A DNA stretch of 64,000 nt from Boswellia sacra. Its lineage: Eukaryota > Streptophyta > Magnoliopsida > Sapindales > Burseraceae. Where the stretch lies: assembly GCA_013180625.2 (NCBI GenBank), contig SNVD02005036.1, positions 1 to 64,000 of the forward strand, in the 5' to 3' direction. Shown piece after piece: positions 21,189 to 32,332 of this stretch (position 1 is the stretch's first letter; every line of letters starts with the position of its first letter). The position numbers were made by a program, and so were the translations under genes. The notes below the pieces were generated by a model, which was not told the origin of the DNA, searched no databases, and was given only the letters and a program-made list of their open reading frames with translations.

Positions 21189-22132
21189 ACAGGATAACTG
21201 TCAAACAACTTTCAGATGCTCATGAAAAGCCTCGTCCAATCAACATGATTGTCAATACTAGAGTTAACAGTGACTATTTTCTCAATCAAGTTCATGAAGA
21301 GCAGCGGAGATACTTTGAGCAAAAGAAGAAAAAGAAGATTTCTTGGAAGAAAGATAAGCCAAGAAAGAATTCTGATATTTGGGAAGAAAGTCCTACGGGC
21401 AACAATGTCAAAGGCTTTTGGAGAAATTATGAAATGCCACATGTGCAACCATGGTCTATTCATGCCTCTGGTTGGGATGATGATCAATCTGGTTCTACAT
21501 CAGATGGATCAAACAATTCCTCTGAATCTTTATCTTCCTCAGTTGCTGAAACAGTTATGATGGAGCAGCCACATATTCCTGCAAATCCGACATATGTTGA
21601 TACTACTGGTAGATTCAGACAGAGAACTCCTCAGTTTAAGCCAGACATGAGCAAAGGAGAAACATCAAGAGTATCTTCTTTGGCAAATGTTGGAGAAAAC
21701 CAAAATCAAGAAAATCAAGAAGAGCTCGATGTTCAAATTCAGGTGCCAAACGCTCCAAATGTAAAAACTTTTTGGAATATTGATGGTCTAAAACTAGAAG
21801 AAAGACCAGCATATTTTGAAAAGATGTTAGCTTGGGCAGAAGGAGAAATACAACGCGCTCCACATCTTAGCAAACGAGCAGTCACTCTTCGACTTGTCTC
21901 AGGATTTCTTGGATCCTTGAGAAGATGGTGGGCAGATACATTTACTGTGGCAGAAAAGGAGTATATCCTTAGTCATGATCAACAATATAATGAGTTAATC
22001 AGAAATATAGTTGCTCATTTCTTTGGTACTGGAGAGCGAGAAAGTGAAATTGTTGAGAAAGAATATCTTCAGAACAAGTGCTGTGATGTCCAAATGCTTG
22101 AGCAATATTTCCTCAAACAAGATGTGATATAA
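21189..22132 (+). pseudogene. Endogenous caulimovirid capsid-region fragment
   Basis: One open frame runs from the end of the TA tract to TAA 22130 (the first Met is at 21245). It has a Lys-rich N-terminal stretch, an acidic/Ser-rich linker, then a compact helical region with LRLVSGFLGSLRRWW and ELIRNIVAHFFGTGERESE, followed by a Cys-containing end (LQNKCCDVQMLEQYF). This layout resembles the capsid part of petuvirus-like caulimovirids. The frame starts mid-protein at the TA tract and runs directly into noncoding promoter-like sequence, so both ends are breaks. Assignment rests on style plus the linked RNase H fragment on the other strand; no zinc knuckle is seen. It is a fossil fragment, not a complete genome. 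Confidence 0.55.
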
Positions 22133-22495
22133 AGCAATAAAGCATGAGATAAGTCATGCTAGTGTAATGATGTTGTGTTGTCTTTATGCGTGAGTCATGT
22201 TGTGAGGTGTCTAGTGTAATAATGATAGTGATAAGGTGTGAGTTGTAAAGTAGTGTGATGTGACATAAAGTAGTGTAAACGTGTAAAGGAGATTCCTTAG
22301 AGATAAGGAAGCATCCTAGCATAGTATCCTAGGCTTTGCCTATATAAAGGATACGTTGGCTTTGTATTGGGACACGGAATACTAACCGAGTCTCTCGTGT
22401 GTCTATCCCTTGTGTAATCCCTTTCTCTAGTAATGAAATCAGAGCTTACACTCTGAGCCTCGTGTACTCTGAGCCTCGTTGTATTATTACAGGAT
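22133..22495 (+). promoter_or_regulatory. Candidate pararetroviral intergenic promoter and leader
   Basis: Noncoding sequence after the capsid-like frame. CCTATATAAAGG at about 22339 is a strong TATA box. Some 30 bp further begins leader-like sequence with CTCTCGTGTGTC and TAGTAATGAAATCAGAGC, followed by a repeated CTCTGAGCCTCGT (about 22452 and 22468). AAGCAATAAAGCATGAG at 22133 may be a polyadenylation region. Caulimovirids carry one such region per genome. Its right edge, about 22490, is an abrupt join to inverted sequence. Confidence 0.45.
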
Positions 22496-23116
22496 CAAAT
22501 ACCATCACTATTGGATATAGGTTGAACAATAGCCAATAGGAATAGTATCCTAGAGGAAAAGCTTCAGGTATGACTGAATGACCCCAATTTGTGTCTTCAT
22601 CATGGACCACATGAAAATTTGGAGAGATCTGGTAGACCGTCTCAAAAATTTGATCTGGATTTGGTGAAGGAGAAAGTAATTGAAATCTCCTTTCTTCTGT
22701 GCTAGAACTCATCATGCATTGATACAAAAGATCCCACGTTCTTCCAAAAGTTTTGTCTGATGTTTCTGGATCGTCACGTGCATAAAACACCCGATCTTCA
22801 ATATCTGTTTTGATTTCTAGAGGCAAAAGAGAACAGAATGATGGAAGATCATAAAGGAATTCTGTTCCTTTCATTTTTGTTAGACCTGGTGGTTCCATTA
22901 TTGTTTTGCCTTTGTAATCTTCAAGAGTTTGAGGAATTTTTCTCCTTCTGAGACCTTCCTGTCTTCTTTCAAAGGCATCCTGACCCAGCATGTATGGCTT
23001 AGAGGAACTGGAAGCCATTGTTATCACTTGAATAGGTCTAGGAATTGGTCTGGACAGAAAATCTACTAACACGTTTGATTCATCTTTGATGTAGCGAACC
23101 TTGAACTTGAATCTCG

Positions 23117-23127
<11 letters not shown>
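22496..23127 (-). pseudogene. Endogenous caulimovirid RNase H end and downstream frame
   Basis: Reading leftwards from the TA tract, the frame opens with FKFKVRYIKDESNVLVDFLSRP, the C-terminal end of a caulimovirid-type RNase H (the usual ending is ...N.LADFLSR). It continues without a stop for about 190 codons through MASSSSKPYMLGQ, then sequence I do not recognise. The frame loses meaning at about 22495, where it meets the promoter-like block. It is in opposite orientation to the capsid fragment, so the two are joined head-to-head. An alternative for the second part is a virus-specific accessory protein. Confidence 0.55.

Positions 23128-23162
<35 letters not shown>
23118..23162. repeat. 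(TA)n tract at right edge of pararetroviral fragment
   Basis: Uninterrupted TA dinucleotides. The viral RNase H frame begins directly at its left edge. With the tracts at 21061-21187, this brackets the viral block. Confidence 0.9.
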
Positions 23163-23165
<3 letters not shown>

Positions 23166-24864
23166 CGATGATAAGGAAAAACTCTCAAATCTGCTCCATA
23201 ACCACAAGGAAGCTTGCATTACATTACATTACAAGCAATGGCACCAGCATGGCTGGCCTCATCTCACGAAGAGATACTACAATCACAAGAAGTTTGAACG
23301 GATTTAGTTAGTAGTACTATCCTCCTTCTCCTCCTCCTCCATAGCTGAGACAATTAGAATTAGAAGTTAGATCCCACCAAAATGCAGAAGCAGAATTCAG
23401 ATCGCCGTTAGAGAAGATGAAACAACGTGAGGGTAATTATGTCCTTTCACTAAAACCCAAAACAATCTTTTTGACCTTCAAAGGTCTAGAATCAACACTA
23501 CACACCCATTTTTCCCAAAATCAGCCGCTCCACTCACATAACAGAAGAGAATAGAAGCACAACAGCATCTGGAGCAAGCTTCTGATTTTTCGATTAAACC
23601 AAGGGGATTTAAAATAGCAGAAGGAATCTCTCTCTCTCTCTCAGGTCCGTTACCGGCATCTTATCTTATCTTTGTTTCTATTGTGGTAGTTAATTTTTTT
23701 TTATATGAAATCTATTTCTAAATTCTAATAGTCGGTTTATAAAAGTAACTATTATCCTTTAGGAATAGTTATTGCTCAAACTGATTATCTGTTTGTTTGA
23801 GCCATGTTTTTTATTGATTTTGTTGTCTTGAAGCGAAGCCATCCCATATTTCTATGAGAAATGAGTAGAATTAGTACTGCTCTCGATACACTCATTTCCT
23901 GGTAAAAATAATTACCCATTTTTACTACTCTTTTTATGTAAAAAATTACACACTTCTTTCTTATACCAATAAGGCAGTGCCTATTGAGCGAGACTTGCAT
24001 GGCTGAAGTACATTTATTCATTTTTCTGTGCTTGAAGTTATTCTTGTCAAATTATCAGGACATTATCTCAGAATTGTGATGTGAAGAAATAAGGTACTAG
24101 TCATATCACATGCATATTAATGAATTGCTAGTATGTATATTGAGATCATATGAGAATCCATATTATAAAACAGAAAAAATAATTATAATAATAAAATAAT
24201 GCCTTTCAAAACGATTATCAGTCCTTTTGCTTCACAGCTTAAGTCTTTCTCTCCTGGATTTCCTGTTGAGATGGGTTTGGTTTAGAGTTCAGCTATTGTA
24301 GGATTTCAGCTTTATCCTGGATTTCTATTTCTAATCACATTAGAGATATTCCTTCTTATTTGAGCCAATCTACTTGGGAAGCTGCATTTTCTTGATGACA
24401 GGGTGGTTTTATTGTCCTCTGGTGTTTAGATTCCTTGAATTGAGTGGACTGTTTGTCTGGTCTATTTGTATTATCTGTTGGAATAATCAAATTCATCTTT
24501 TTCTGTTATCCAGATAAAATAATTATAATAATAATAATGATAATAATAAAATAAAGAGATAGAGAGACAGAGAATAAACTAGATTATTGTGTATAGATTG
24601 TTGAATGCTAGGATAGCAGTGGGATGTTGACTAAACTCACTGCAGAATTTCTTTTTCGTTTTATTTCCCTATGGAATTTCAGTTATTAAACTTAACTAAT
24701 ATCTTAGGCAGGTGATCTCGTCATTGGTACTTACATGACTTGTATGAACAATTTTTTTTTTTACTTCGATTTTATAACTTAACGGCAATTTTTGAAATAA
24801 ACTAAATAAATTATTTATCTGGATGAAAGTTGAATGGTGAAATTTTAGTGTTTGGTGTGTGCAG
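23163..24864 (+). other. Upstream region of CDKD pseudogene
   Basis: About 23400-23650 has the look of a transcribed 5' leader with a CT run (TCTCTCTCTCTCTCAG at about 23629) that could be the end of a leader exon. I did not find the first coding exon, which should carry the kinase glycine loop. The rest is AT-rich with GATAATAATAATAA-type runs near 24520. Confidence 0.4.
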
Positions 24865-25985
24865 ACGGGACAGACAGTTGCAATCAAGAAAATTTGGCTT
24901 GGGAAGGGTTGAATATTACAGCACTAAGAGAAATAAAGTTACTAAAAGTACTTATAGATCCAAATGTAATTGAGTTGATTGATGCATTCCTTCACAATGG
25001 GAACTTGCATCTTGTGTTTAAGTTCAGGGAGACAGACCTTGAAGCGGTTACTTGCAATACCAATATATTTGTTTCACCAGATGACATAAAATCTTTCATG
25101 CAGATGATCTTGAAAGGACTTACCTTTTGCGGTAAGAAATGGGTTTTGTATAGGTCCCGTTCTCTATGTCCCTTGTTGGTAATGTGAAAGCATGCTAGAA
25201 TTTGTCTCAAATGTCTCCTTGTGCTTTCCAGGGATATGAAGCCAAATAATGTGTTGATAAGACCTAATGGCCAGCTTAAACTTGCTGATTTCGATTTAGC
25301 ACATATATTAGGGAGTCCAGATCGCAAGTTCACTCACCACATACGCTTCTTTGAAATCACCTGAGGATCCTTTAAACAGGAGCGCTTATTTTGTGATTTG
25401 AAGCTGTGATATATTTTAGCTGTCACTTGAAAGTTTTTAGACCATCATCTGATCATGTACCTGGAGCAACTTGGGCAATTTTTCTCATCATTTGAACTTT
25501 AAATTATTAAAGATGGTTTTCATATTATTGTCGGATAGGAATTGTTGGTGATGGGTAATATTAAGTATGCTATCCAAAGACCTCTCACCACTCCTTAGTC
25601 TTCTTTATCTACATAACTAACCATACTGGCCATGTTTGATATATATTTGTTTTTTCAATTGTTTGCATGGTAGCTTTTTAACATTTTAAGTGTTACTGAT
25701 TTATAAGTCAACAACCATTTCTCATTCTATGAATAAGGGTGAAAATATTTGTCTTTGTCTTATGAGCTGATATTGGACATTCTATTTCACGATTCTTTTA
25801 GCTAATTTGAGATGCAATTATGGAAATTAAGCTCATCTAAAAGCATTTATCCTCTAGGCATAGGTATTTGCTCGACAGTATAGAGACCTGAGCTGTTGCT
25901 TGGTGCCAACAGTATGGTGTTGGGGTGGATGTTTGGGCTGCACGCTATATGCTTGCTGAACTTCTCAACCGCCGACATTCTGCAG
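24865..25985 (+). pseudogene. CDKD: CDKD-like (CDK-activating kinase) pseudogene, N-terminal exons
   Basis: CDKD kinases phosphorylate other CDKs and the RNA polymerase II tail as part of TFIIH. Exon 24865-25153 follows TGTGCAG and encodes [10 protein letters not shown] then [30 protein letters not shown] and ETDLEAV. A frameshift near 24900 falls where KQKEG is expected. Exon 25232-25351 encodes the catalytic loop as (Y)RDMKPNNVL and [17 protein letters not shown]: the HRD His is Tyr and DFG is DFD. The donor after it reads CACATACG, not GT. Exon 25863-25985 (VFAR, then a VDVWAARYMLAELL stretch in a shifted frame) has at least two single-base frameshifts. The glycine-loop exon is missing. 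Identity as CDKD is well supported; it is dead. Confidence 0.85.
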
Positions 25986-26389
25986 GTGAAAGTGATTTCA
26001 GATTGTTATTGTGATTTAATCTTATGACCTGTAATTGTTTTCATACTCTTGATAGTTCTTAAATTCTTCTGACTTTGCTGATCATATTTTGTATGGCTTA
26101 GAATCATATATTTAAACATTTTATGGTGGCTGATTTTATTTCAGCTTCTTGCTATCTTCCATCTTTCCATAATCAATCAACAGCTTGGAGTTTCCATGGT
26201 AAAGTCTTAGCATTAACTGCAGTTGGATTGCTTATAAGTGGTTTTTTCTAGTTACCTGGAACTGTGGTATCACCTCCTTTTTAATTGTGGACTGCTATAC
26301 TCTCATCTTTGTTTTGCTTTAGGTGTACAGATGTGAACTAAAATTATTGGAAGTCTGAATTCAATTCTAAACTGTAAAATGATTTCAAC

Positions 26390-26470
26390 CCCAAGGATTG
26401 GACTAGTGGTAATGAGCCTTCGATGTTATCCTTGAAGTCTGTGGTTCAAATCCTTTTAGGGCCACCTACC
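26390..26470 (+). mobile_element. tRNA-derived SINE head
   Basis: TGGACTAGTGG at 26399-26409 fits the RNA polymerase III A box and GGTTCAAATCC at 26443-26453 fits the B box, 33 bp apart, as in plant tRNA-derived SINEs. The 3' end is uncertain; it may extend to about 26540. It sits in a CDKD intron. Confidence 0.5.
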
Positions 26471-27123
26471 TAGGATATATATATATCTCACAAGTTTTTT
26501 GCCCATTTGTATTGTGTAGAACCTGGAAGTGGCCTCCAGTTTAGAATTTAACAAACAAAGGAAAGATCGAGGGCTTTTTGGATATCCAAAAAGAGAAAAA
26601 AGAAGTAAAATGATTTCAAACACTTAATTGGTAAATGAATTGTAGTTATACACATATGATTGACAGGAAGATTAATGTCTCTCTCTCTATCTCTCTCTCT
26701 CTCTCTCTCTTTTTCCTCTTCCTGAAGGAGGGGAGAAGGGAGGGGTGTGCCGGGTGCTCATATACACCATCATGAATCAGAGTTCATTTGTGACTAGTAA
26801 TAGCCTTACAACTAGTAGACCTTCTAGTATAGGATGTCACGGAGTCATGCACTCCTTATTTGCTTTCACTGACACAAAAATAGTTCGCTTTCCTGTAAAG
26901 GAAAAAGATTTTGTCTTATATTTCTACAAACTGATACTTGCAAAATATATAGAGTTGAGTTCTTAACAGAAAAGGAAAAACAACTCATACACAATCTAGG
27001 GAAAAAAATAAAAACAAATAAAATGTATTCCTATTATGTTTTTTACCAAAAATATAAGATTACATTTAAAGTAGTTAGTATTTCAACATTTTCCTTGGCC
27101 GTTCATTCATTTTTCTGAAGTAA
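26471..27123. other. CDKD intron sequence with (CT)n microsatellite
   Basis: No supported gene. A CT tract with one A interruption occupies about 26677-26710. The rest is AT-rich unique sequence up to the retroelement nest. Confidence 0.5.
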
Positions 27124-27532
27124 TGTTAGGATCTGTTTACACTCTCTCACACACTCACGGTCGCTTAAGTAGAATTTAGAAATTAAAATGGTTTATAGAC
27201 AGTAGGCTGAGTAGATAGAAGATGAAATGTAGAAGTTTATTGAGAGTTTGGCAGGAGATTCTAGAGTCCTGCCAACTCTCCCAAGAAAACAACTCTTCAA
27301 AAAATTACTCACAAAATGATCACCCTTTTCTCTCTCTTCCTCCCTCTATATATTCTCTAACTAACTACACATTTTCCTAGACGTCTATAACTAACTCTCA
27401 TAGCACAAAAACAGCACAGCAATAATAGAAAAAATAAAAAATAAGTCTCCCTCAATTCTTCTGAATTCCTAGCTTTGCCCCTTATTATTTTGGAGACATC
27501 TAGTGTAGGTGAATTTGATTGGAGGCTTATCA
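27124..27532 (-). repeat. 3' LTR of chromovirus H
   Basis: Same length (409 bp) and ends as the LTR at 38960-39368. On the plus strand it starts TGTTAGGATC and ends GGCTTATCA. Confidence 0.9.
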
Positions 27533-27926
27533 TTTCCCCCCTGCCCAAGAAGACACCTGTCCTCAAGGTTGAAATCAGGAAAATGTCGTTTGATGAACTC
27601 CACCTTTTCCCAAGTTGCTTCAAACTCTGGTAATCCTTTCCATTTAATCAATACCTCTGTATGCTTCCCATCTCCTCCTTGGATAGTGCGCACACGCAGA
27701 CATTTTCAGGCTCCAATACAAACTCCATGGTAGCTTTAGGGAATAGTGGGTGATACAAGGGCAATTCCCACTGCACGTCTTAGCTGAGAGACATGGAAAA
27801 CTGGGTGAATTGAAGACCCTTCTGGAAGTGTTAGCTTGTAGGCAACCTTCCCCACTTTTGCTTCCACTAGATAGGGTCCAAAATACCATGGGCTGAGCTT
27901 TTCATTTCTGTGTTTAGCCGGCGATT
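27533..27926 (-). pseudogene. Chromovirus H integrase C-terminus and chromodomain
   Basis: Reading on the minus strand from 27926: SPAKHRNEKLSPWYFGPY then IHPVFHVSQLRRAVG, the GPY/F tail of a chromovirus integrase. After a frame break comes EVLIKWKGLPEFEATWEK, a chromodomain with its aromatic W...W positions, at about 27560-27660; its frame runs on into the LTR at 27469. The chromodomain would direct integration to particular chromatin. The upstream side ends abruptly at the foreign LTR of copy A. Confidence 0.85.
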
Positions 27927-28395
27927 TGTCACGAGCTTAGAAGTTGCGCAGCTTGCTCGTGCGGCACTTAGGCAACTTGAACCCGAAAGTTGCTAAGTAA
28001 GTCTTATAGTTTGCTTCTCACTCAATGAGAAGATAGGACCGTTAAGCTTAAGAGCTTTAGAGGCTAGAAGAGAAGAGAAAGAACGTAAAGGCAAGTATTG
28101 CAAATGCAAAGGAGCTTTGTATTACACAAGAATACTTGCTTACAATGCTTTGTGTTGTATTTGCTTGAACCACCTCCTCAATGGACGGTTAGGATTTAAT
28201 ACATCCAAGGGTCTACATTTGCCATCTAGAATAGCCTACCAAAATATTTAGATATTTACATGGGGTAGGTGAACTACCCTTGACTTGCTAGAGTTTCTAG
28301 AAAATGGGCTTGGGTTGCATGGTTTCTAGAAACTAGGTCAAGCCTTTACGCACATTTTGGGCCATTCTAGCAAGCAATTTGGGCGGGCTGTGACA
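27927..28395 (-). repeat. LTR of chromovirus copy A
   Basis: On the plus strand TGTCACGAGCTTAG to GGGCGGGCTGTGACA, 469 bp. It is the 3' LTR of a minus-strand element. It matches the LTRs at 35711-36218 (opposite strand), 44601-45067 and 49707-50240. Confidence 0.88.
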
Positions 28396-31015
28396 TTCTC
28401 TCGCACCTAATTTCGTGACGTCCTCGGCGCGCTCTCGTCCTTGTAGCGTTTGATGTGCTCGCCAAATTGTCACAAGGCTTCTTCGCGCTCCCAACTTGTC
28501 TCACTGTCCGGAAGGTTTTTTCACTTCACCAAGTACTCCGTGTATGGTGGAACTCCCCTTCTTCGAATCACTCGATCCGCAAAGATGTACTCCATGTCCT
28601 TATCGAATGCAGTTGCAATGGCTTTAGGTGCTCGTTTGGACTCGCTTTAACTTGGGTCTTCCTTGTCCTTGTGATAGGGCTTGAGGAAGCTCACATGGAA
28701 GACCGGATAAATCTTGAGGTTAGGGGGCAATCGTACCTTGTAGGAGACTTCATCCACTCGCTTGACAATTGGGAAGGGACCTTCATATTTTCGCACCAAT
28801 CCCTTGTGTACTTTCCAAAGTGACTTGAATTGTTGGGGTAGGAGTTTGATGAGTACTAAGTCCCCCTCTTAGAATGTGAGGTGTCGTCTCTTCGTGTTCG
28901 CCCATTTCTTCATCTTTTTGGCGGCCTTGTCCAAGCATGCTCTTGTAATATCTGCTTGCTCATGCCACTCTTTTGCAAGCTTGTAGGCTGCTGGACTCTT
29001 TTCTCCATATGTTGAGGTTATGGCATGTGGAGTTATTGGTTGTTGCCCCGTCACAATCTCGAAGGGACTCTTGCCCGTTGCCTCACTCCTTTGGAGGTTA
29101 TAAGAGAATTGGGCAACATCAAGCAACTTTGCCCAATCATGTTGATGAGCGCTCACATAATACCTCAAGTATAGTTCAAGCAAGGCATTTATGTGCTCAG
29201 TTTGCTCGTTAGTTTGAGGGTGGAAGCTTGTAGAGAAATTCAAGTTCGTCCCTAATAACTTGAAGAGTTCTCCCCAAAAGCGTCCCGTGAAGCGAGGGTC
29301 ACGATCGCTTACAATGTTTTGTAGGACTCCCCTAAGCTTCACGATGTGCTTGAGAAATGCTCGAGCGGTTTCATCCGCGGTACAATCCGTAGAGACGGGT
29401 ATAAAGGTGGCATACTTGCTAAACCGATCAACTACCACAATTATGCTTCCATACCCTTCGGATTTTGGCAAGGTCAAGATGAAGTTCATCGACACACTTT
29501 GCTATGGCCTTTCTGCAATGGGCAGGGATTCAAGCAACCCTGCTGGACGTTGGTGCTCAACCTTGTCTTGTTGGCACCCAAGACAAGTCCTCACGTAGCC
29601 TTCCACATCTTCCCGCATTTGAGGCTAATAATAAGTTCACGAATACAAGGGTTCGTGCCATACCTGGGTGACCAACCCACTTAGAATCATGGCACTTCTT
29701 GATGATCTCCTTCCGCAAGTTCCCATATCTTGGTACAAAGAGACGGTTACCCGTTGTGAGGAGTAGGCCTTCCTCAAGCCAAAAGCGTCGTGTCTTCCCC
29801 TCACTCGTCAACTTCAAGAGGTTCTTGGCTAAGGGATCGTGCTCTAGGCTTTGTTTGATGCGGTCGATGAGCACACTTTGTGGACAACTTACACTCAAGG
29901 TGGCGAGTTTCGTCTTGCGACTTAGGGCATCGGCCACAATATTTGCTTTACCCGCTTTATACTCGAGCCTATAGTCGAACTCGGCCAAGAATTTTTGCAA
30001 TCGTGCTTGCTTTGGGTTAAGCTTCTTTTGTGTTTGGAAATAACTTGTGGCCATATTGTCAGTCTTGATGACGAAGTGTGAGCCAAGCAAGTAGTGTCGC
30101 CAAACTCGTAGGCAATGGATGATGGCTGTCATTTCCTTCTCTTGGACCGTGTATTGACGCTCCGTGTCATTAAGCTTGCGGCTCTCGTATGCAATGGGGT
30201 GCCTTCTTGTATTAGGACTCCGCCTATGGCAAAGTCGGATGCGTCCGTGTGCAACTCAAATGGCTTGGTTGGGTCGGGTAGCACCAACACTGGTTCTTCA
30301 CATATGGCCTTCTTTAGCTCTTCAAAGGCATGTTAGTACTCTTCGGACCAGTGCCATATGCGGTTCTTCTTTAGAAGATCTGTGAGAGGGGCGGCCTTGG
30401 CCGAGTAGCCCATAATAATCCGTCGATAGTAGTTAACCAACCCAAAGAAAGATCATAGCTCTGGTACCTTAGTAGGAGGCTCTCATTCTTGGATGGCCTT
30501 CACCTTTGCTTGATCCATCATGAGCTTTCCATCTCGTATCCGGTGGCCAAGGAACTCTACCTCTCGTTGGGCAAATGAACATTTTTTCTTCTTGACATAG
30601 AGTTCGTTGTTGCGTAGCACTTGGAAGACTTGTTGGAGGTGTTGCACATGCTCTTCGAGAGTTGTGCTATAGACCATAATGTCATCCAAATACATCACTA
30701 CGAACCGATCGAGATAAAGTTGGAATAGCTTGTTCATGAGGGTGCAAAATATAGCGGGTGCATTGGTGAGACCAAATGGCATGACTAGAAATTTGTAAGC
30801 ACCATATCTTGTTACACATGCGATCTTTGGCTCATCGTCTTTGGCAATGCGTACTTTGTAGTACCCCGATCTCAAGTCAAGCTTTGTGAAGTAACGAGTC
30901 TTACCAAGTTGGTCAAATAACTCCGCAATGAGTGGAATTGGGTACTTGTTCTTGATTGTGATCTTGTTAAGTGCCCGATAGTTAATACACATGCGAAGAG
31001 ATCCATCCTTCTTGA
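28396..31015 (-). pseudogene. pol: Chromovirus copy A pol (RT, RNase H, integrase, chromodomain), truncated
   Basis: Minus strand, from 31015 leftwards: RT starting at [18 protein letters not shown] with [21 protein letters not shown] and an intact [12 protein letters not shown] catalytic box (about 30670); RNase H with DALSRK near 29930; integrase with VVVDRFSKYATF (about 29430) and IVSDRDPRFTGRF and [16 protein letters not shown]; and a chromodomain remnant with GVPPYTEYLVK near 28540. Everything before RT (gag, protease) is missing because the sequence stops at 31015 against another element's LTR. Stops and frameshifts divide it into at least four frames. Confidence 0.88.
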
Positions 31016-31441
31016 TGTAGGACAAATTAAGAATAAATTAGGGATTTTAATTTTGATTTTAGGGATTTTAATAAATTAGGGATTTTGACTTCCTAAATTG
31101 GGAGTAATCCTAATTGGAGTTATTTTCCTAATTAATAGTTTACTATTTTATTTAGGATTTAATTTTGGTATTTTCTAGTTTAACTAGGATTAGTATTATA
31201 TTTCCTAATAGAAGTATATTTCCTAGTTAAGATATGATTGTTGGCACTATAAATAAGTGTATTTAGTTATTTTATTTTTTAAAATTTTGTTATTATTGGT
31301 TTTTTGATCTTTTAGTAAAAAGATTGTCTTCTCCCTCAATTTCACTCTATTTCTCCCTAAATTTCTTCTATTGTTTTTCCTATTTCCTCTGTCTACATCT
31401 CCCTCCCTTTCTTTTAATTTGAGGAACCCCGTTCCTCATCA
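31016..31441 (+). repeat. 5' LTR of a third Ty3-type family
   Basis: It begins TGTAGGACAAATTAAG and ends TTCCTCATCA, 426 bp, followed at once by ATTGGTATCAGAGC, a tRNA-iMet primer site. A TATAAATA box lies at about 31248. No partner LTR is in the window. It interrupts copy A's RT exactly at the LTR edge. Confidence 0.75.
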
Positions 31442-31442
31442 A

Positions 31443-31455
31443 TTGGTATCAGAGC
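31443..31455 (+). other. Primer binding site, tRNA-iMet type
   Basis: TTGGTATCAGAGC directly after the LTR matches the standard plant retroelement primer TGGTATCAGAGC. Confidence 0.85.
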
Positions 31456-31596
31456 GTGGTTTTGATCCCCTCTTATACTATTTATTATTTAATTTTGTGT
31501 TCAACCGACAAACCCTAAACCTTCAACCACCATAAACTTACTTTACCCCTAATCTCATCTTCTATCACCCCTTAAAAAAAAAAAAAAAAAAAGAGT

Positions 31597-31676
31597 TACT
31601 GTTCATAAGTGTTACTGTTCACGGGAGCTACTGTTCACCATGGATACTGTTTACCGAATTTACTGTTCACCGCGAC
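31597..31676 (+). repeat. 16-bp periodic repeat, five units
   Basis: TACTGTTCAC or a one-base variant starts at 31597, 31613, 31629, 31645 and 31661, an exact 16-bp spacing with a variable 6-bp remainder. It lies in the leader between primer site and gag-like frame, just after a poly-A run at 31573-31591. Confidence 0.9.
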
Positions 31677-31699
31677 TACCATCATACTTTTCTTGTCGA

Positions 31700-32332
31700 T
31701 ATCTACAATGTGTCTTTCAGTACAAACTTCAATACTCTCAATGATACAAGCCTCAGAAAATAGGATAAACAACAGGATTGATGCTCTGGAGAGTAGAATG
31801 GATGCCATGGAAGATAAAATTACAGAAATATTAACAACTGTAAAAGCCTTACAAGCTTGCTTTCTTAAAATACAAGGCCCTAATTTGGAGTCATCCACCA
31901 AACATAGGAATAAAGAGATCTTGGGTGAAAATCCTAAGAACCATGAGGATGAGTGTGATAATTCTAGTGGAGATGATGAAGCAAGCGAGATTAATCTTGT
32001 AGATAGGCATGAATCTAGAGGTGATATTGAAAGCGAGGGCAAGATGAATTCTAATGATGTTGTGGAACCTACATTTGAAGAATTTTATGAAATCATTCAA
32101 GAAATTGATTTCATAGGTTATGATTCATATTTGGGTTCTTCTTCTTCTATCATTGGGTCAACGTTCAAGTCTTCCATGGGGATTATTGTTTCTCTACCAA
32201 TATTGAAGGTCGCTGAAGCATCAATAATTTTTCTATTATGTGTACTTCCAATATTGGATCATCATGAAGCGAAGATTTGGATTAACGACTTTCCAATGAT
32301 CGTGCAAGATAAGACGTGGCGATTCCTCGTGT
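31700..32332 (+). pseudogene. Gag N-terminal fragment of third family, fused to copy B
   Basis: The frame (first Met candidates at 31609 and 31709) holds a coiled-coil-like segment with RIDALESRMDAMEDKI near 31780, then an acidic stretch and a hydrophobic region. The coiled coil resembles the start of chromovirus gags. At about 32333 the sequence switches to the protease of the A/B/C family, in a different frame. The centre (32040-32330) is not recognised. Confidence 0.5.

Noticed and set aside
21043..21225. Frame made of Tyr-Ile repeats
   Set aside because: Pure translation of the (TA)n microsatellite.
26399..26453. Functional tRNA gene
   Set aside because: A and B boxes are present but no cloverleaf or acceptor stem can be formed; a SINE head explains it better.
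28869..30385. Plus-strand frames opposite copy A pol
   Set aside because: Antisense shadows of integrase and RNase H; the minus-strand frames carry the domain motifs.
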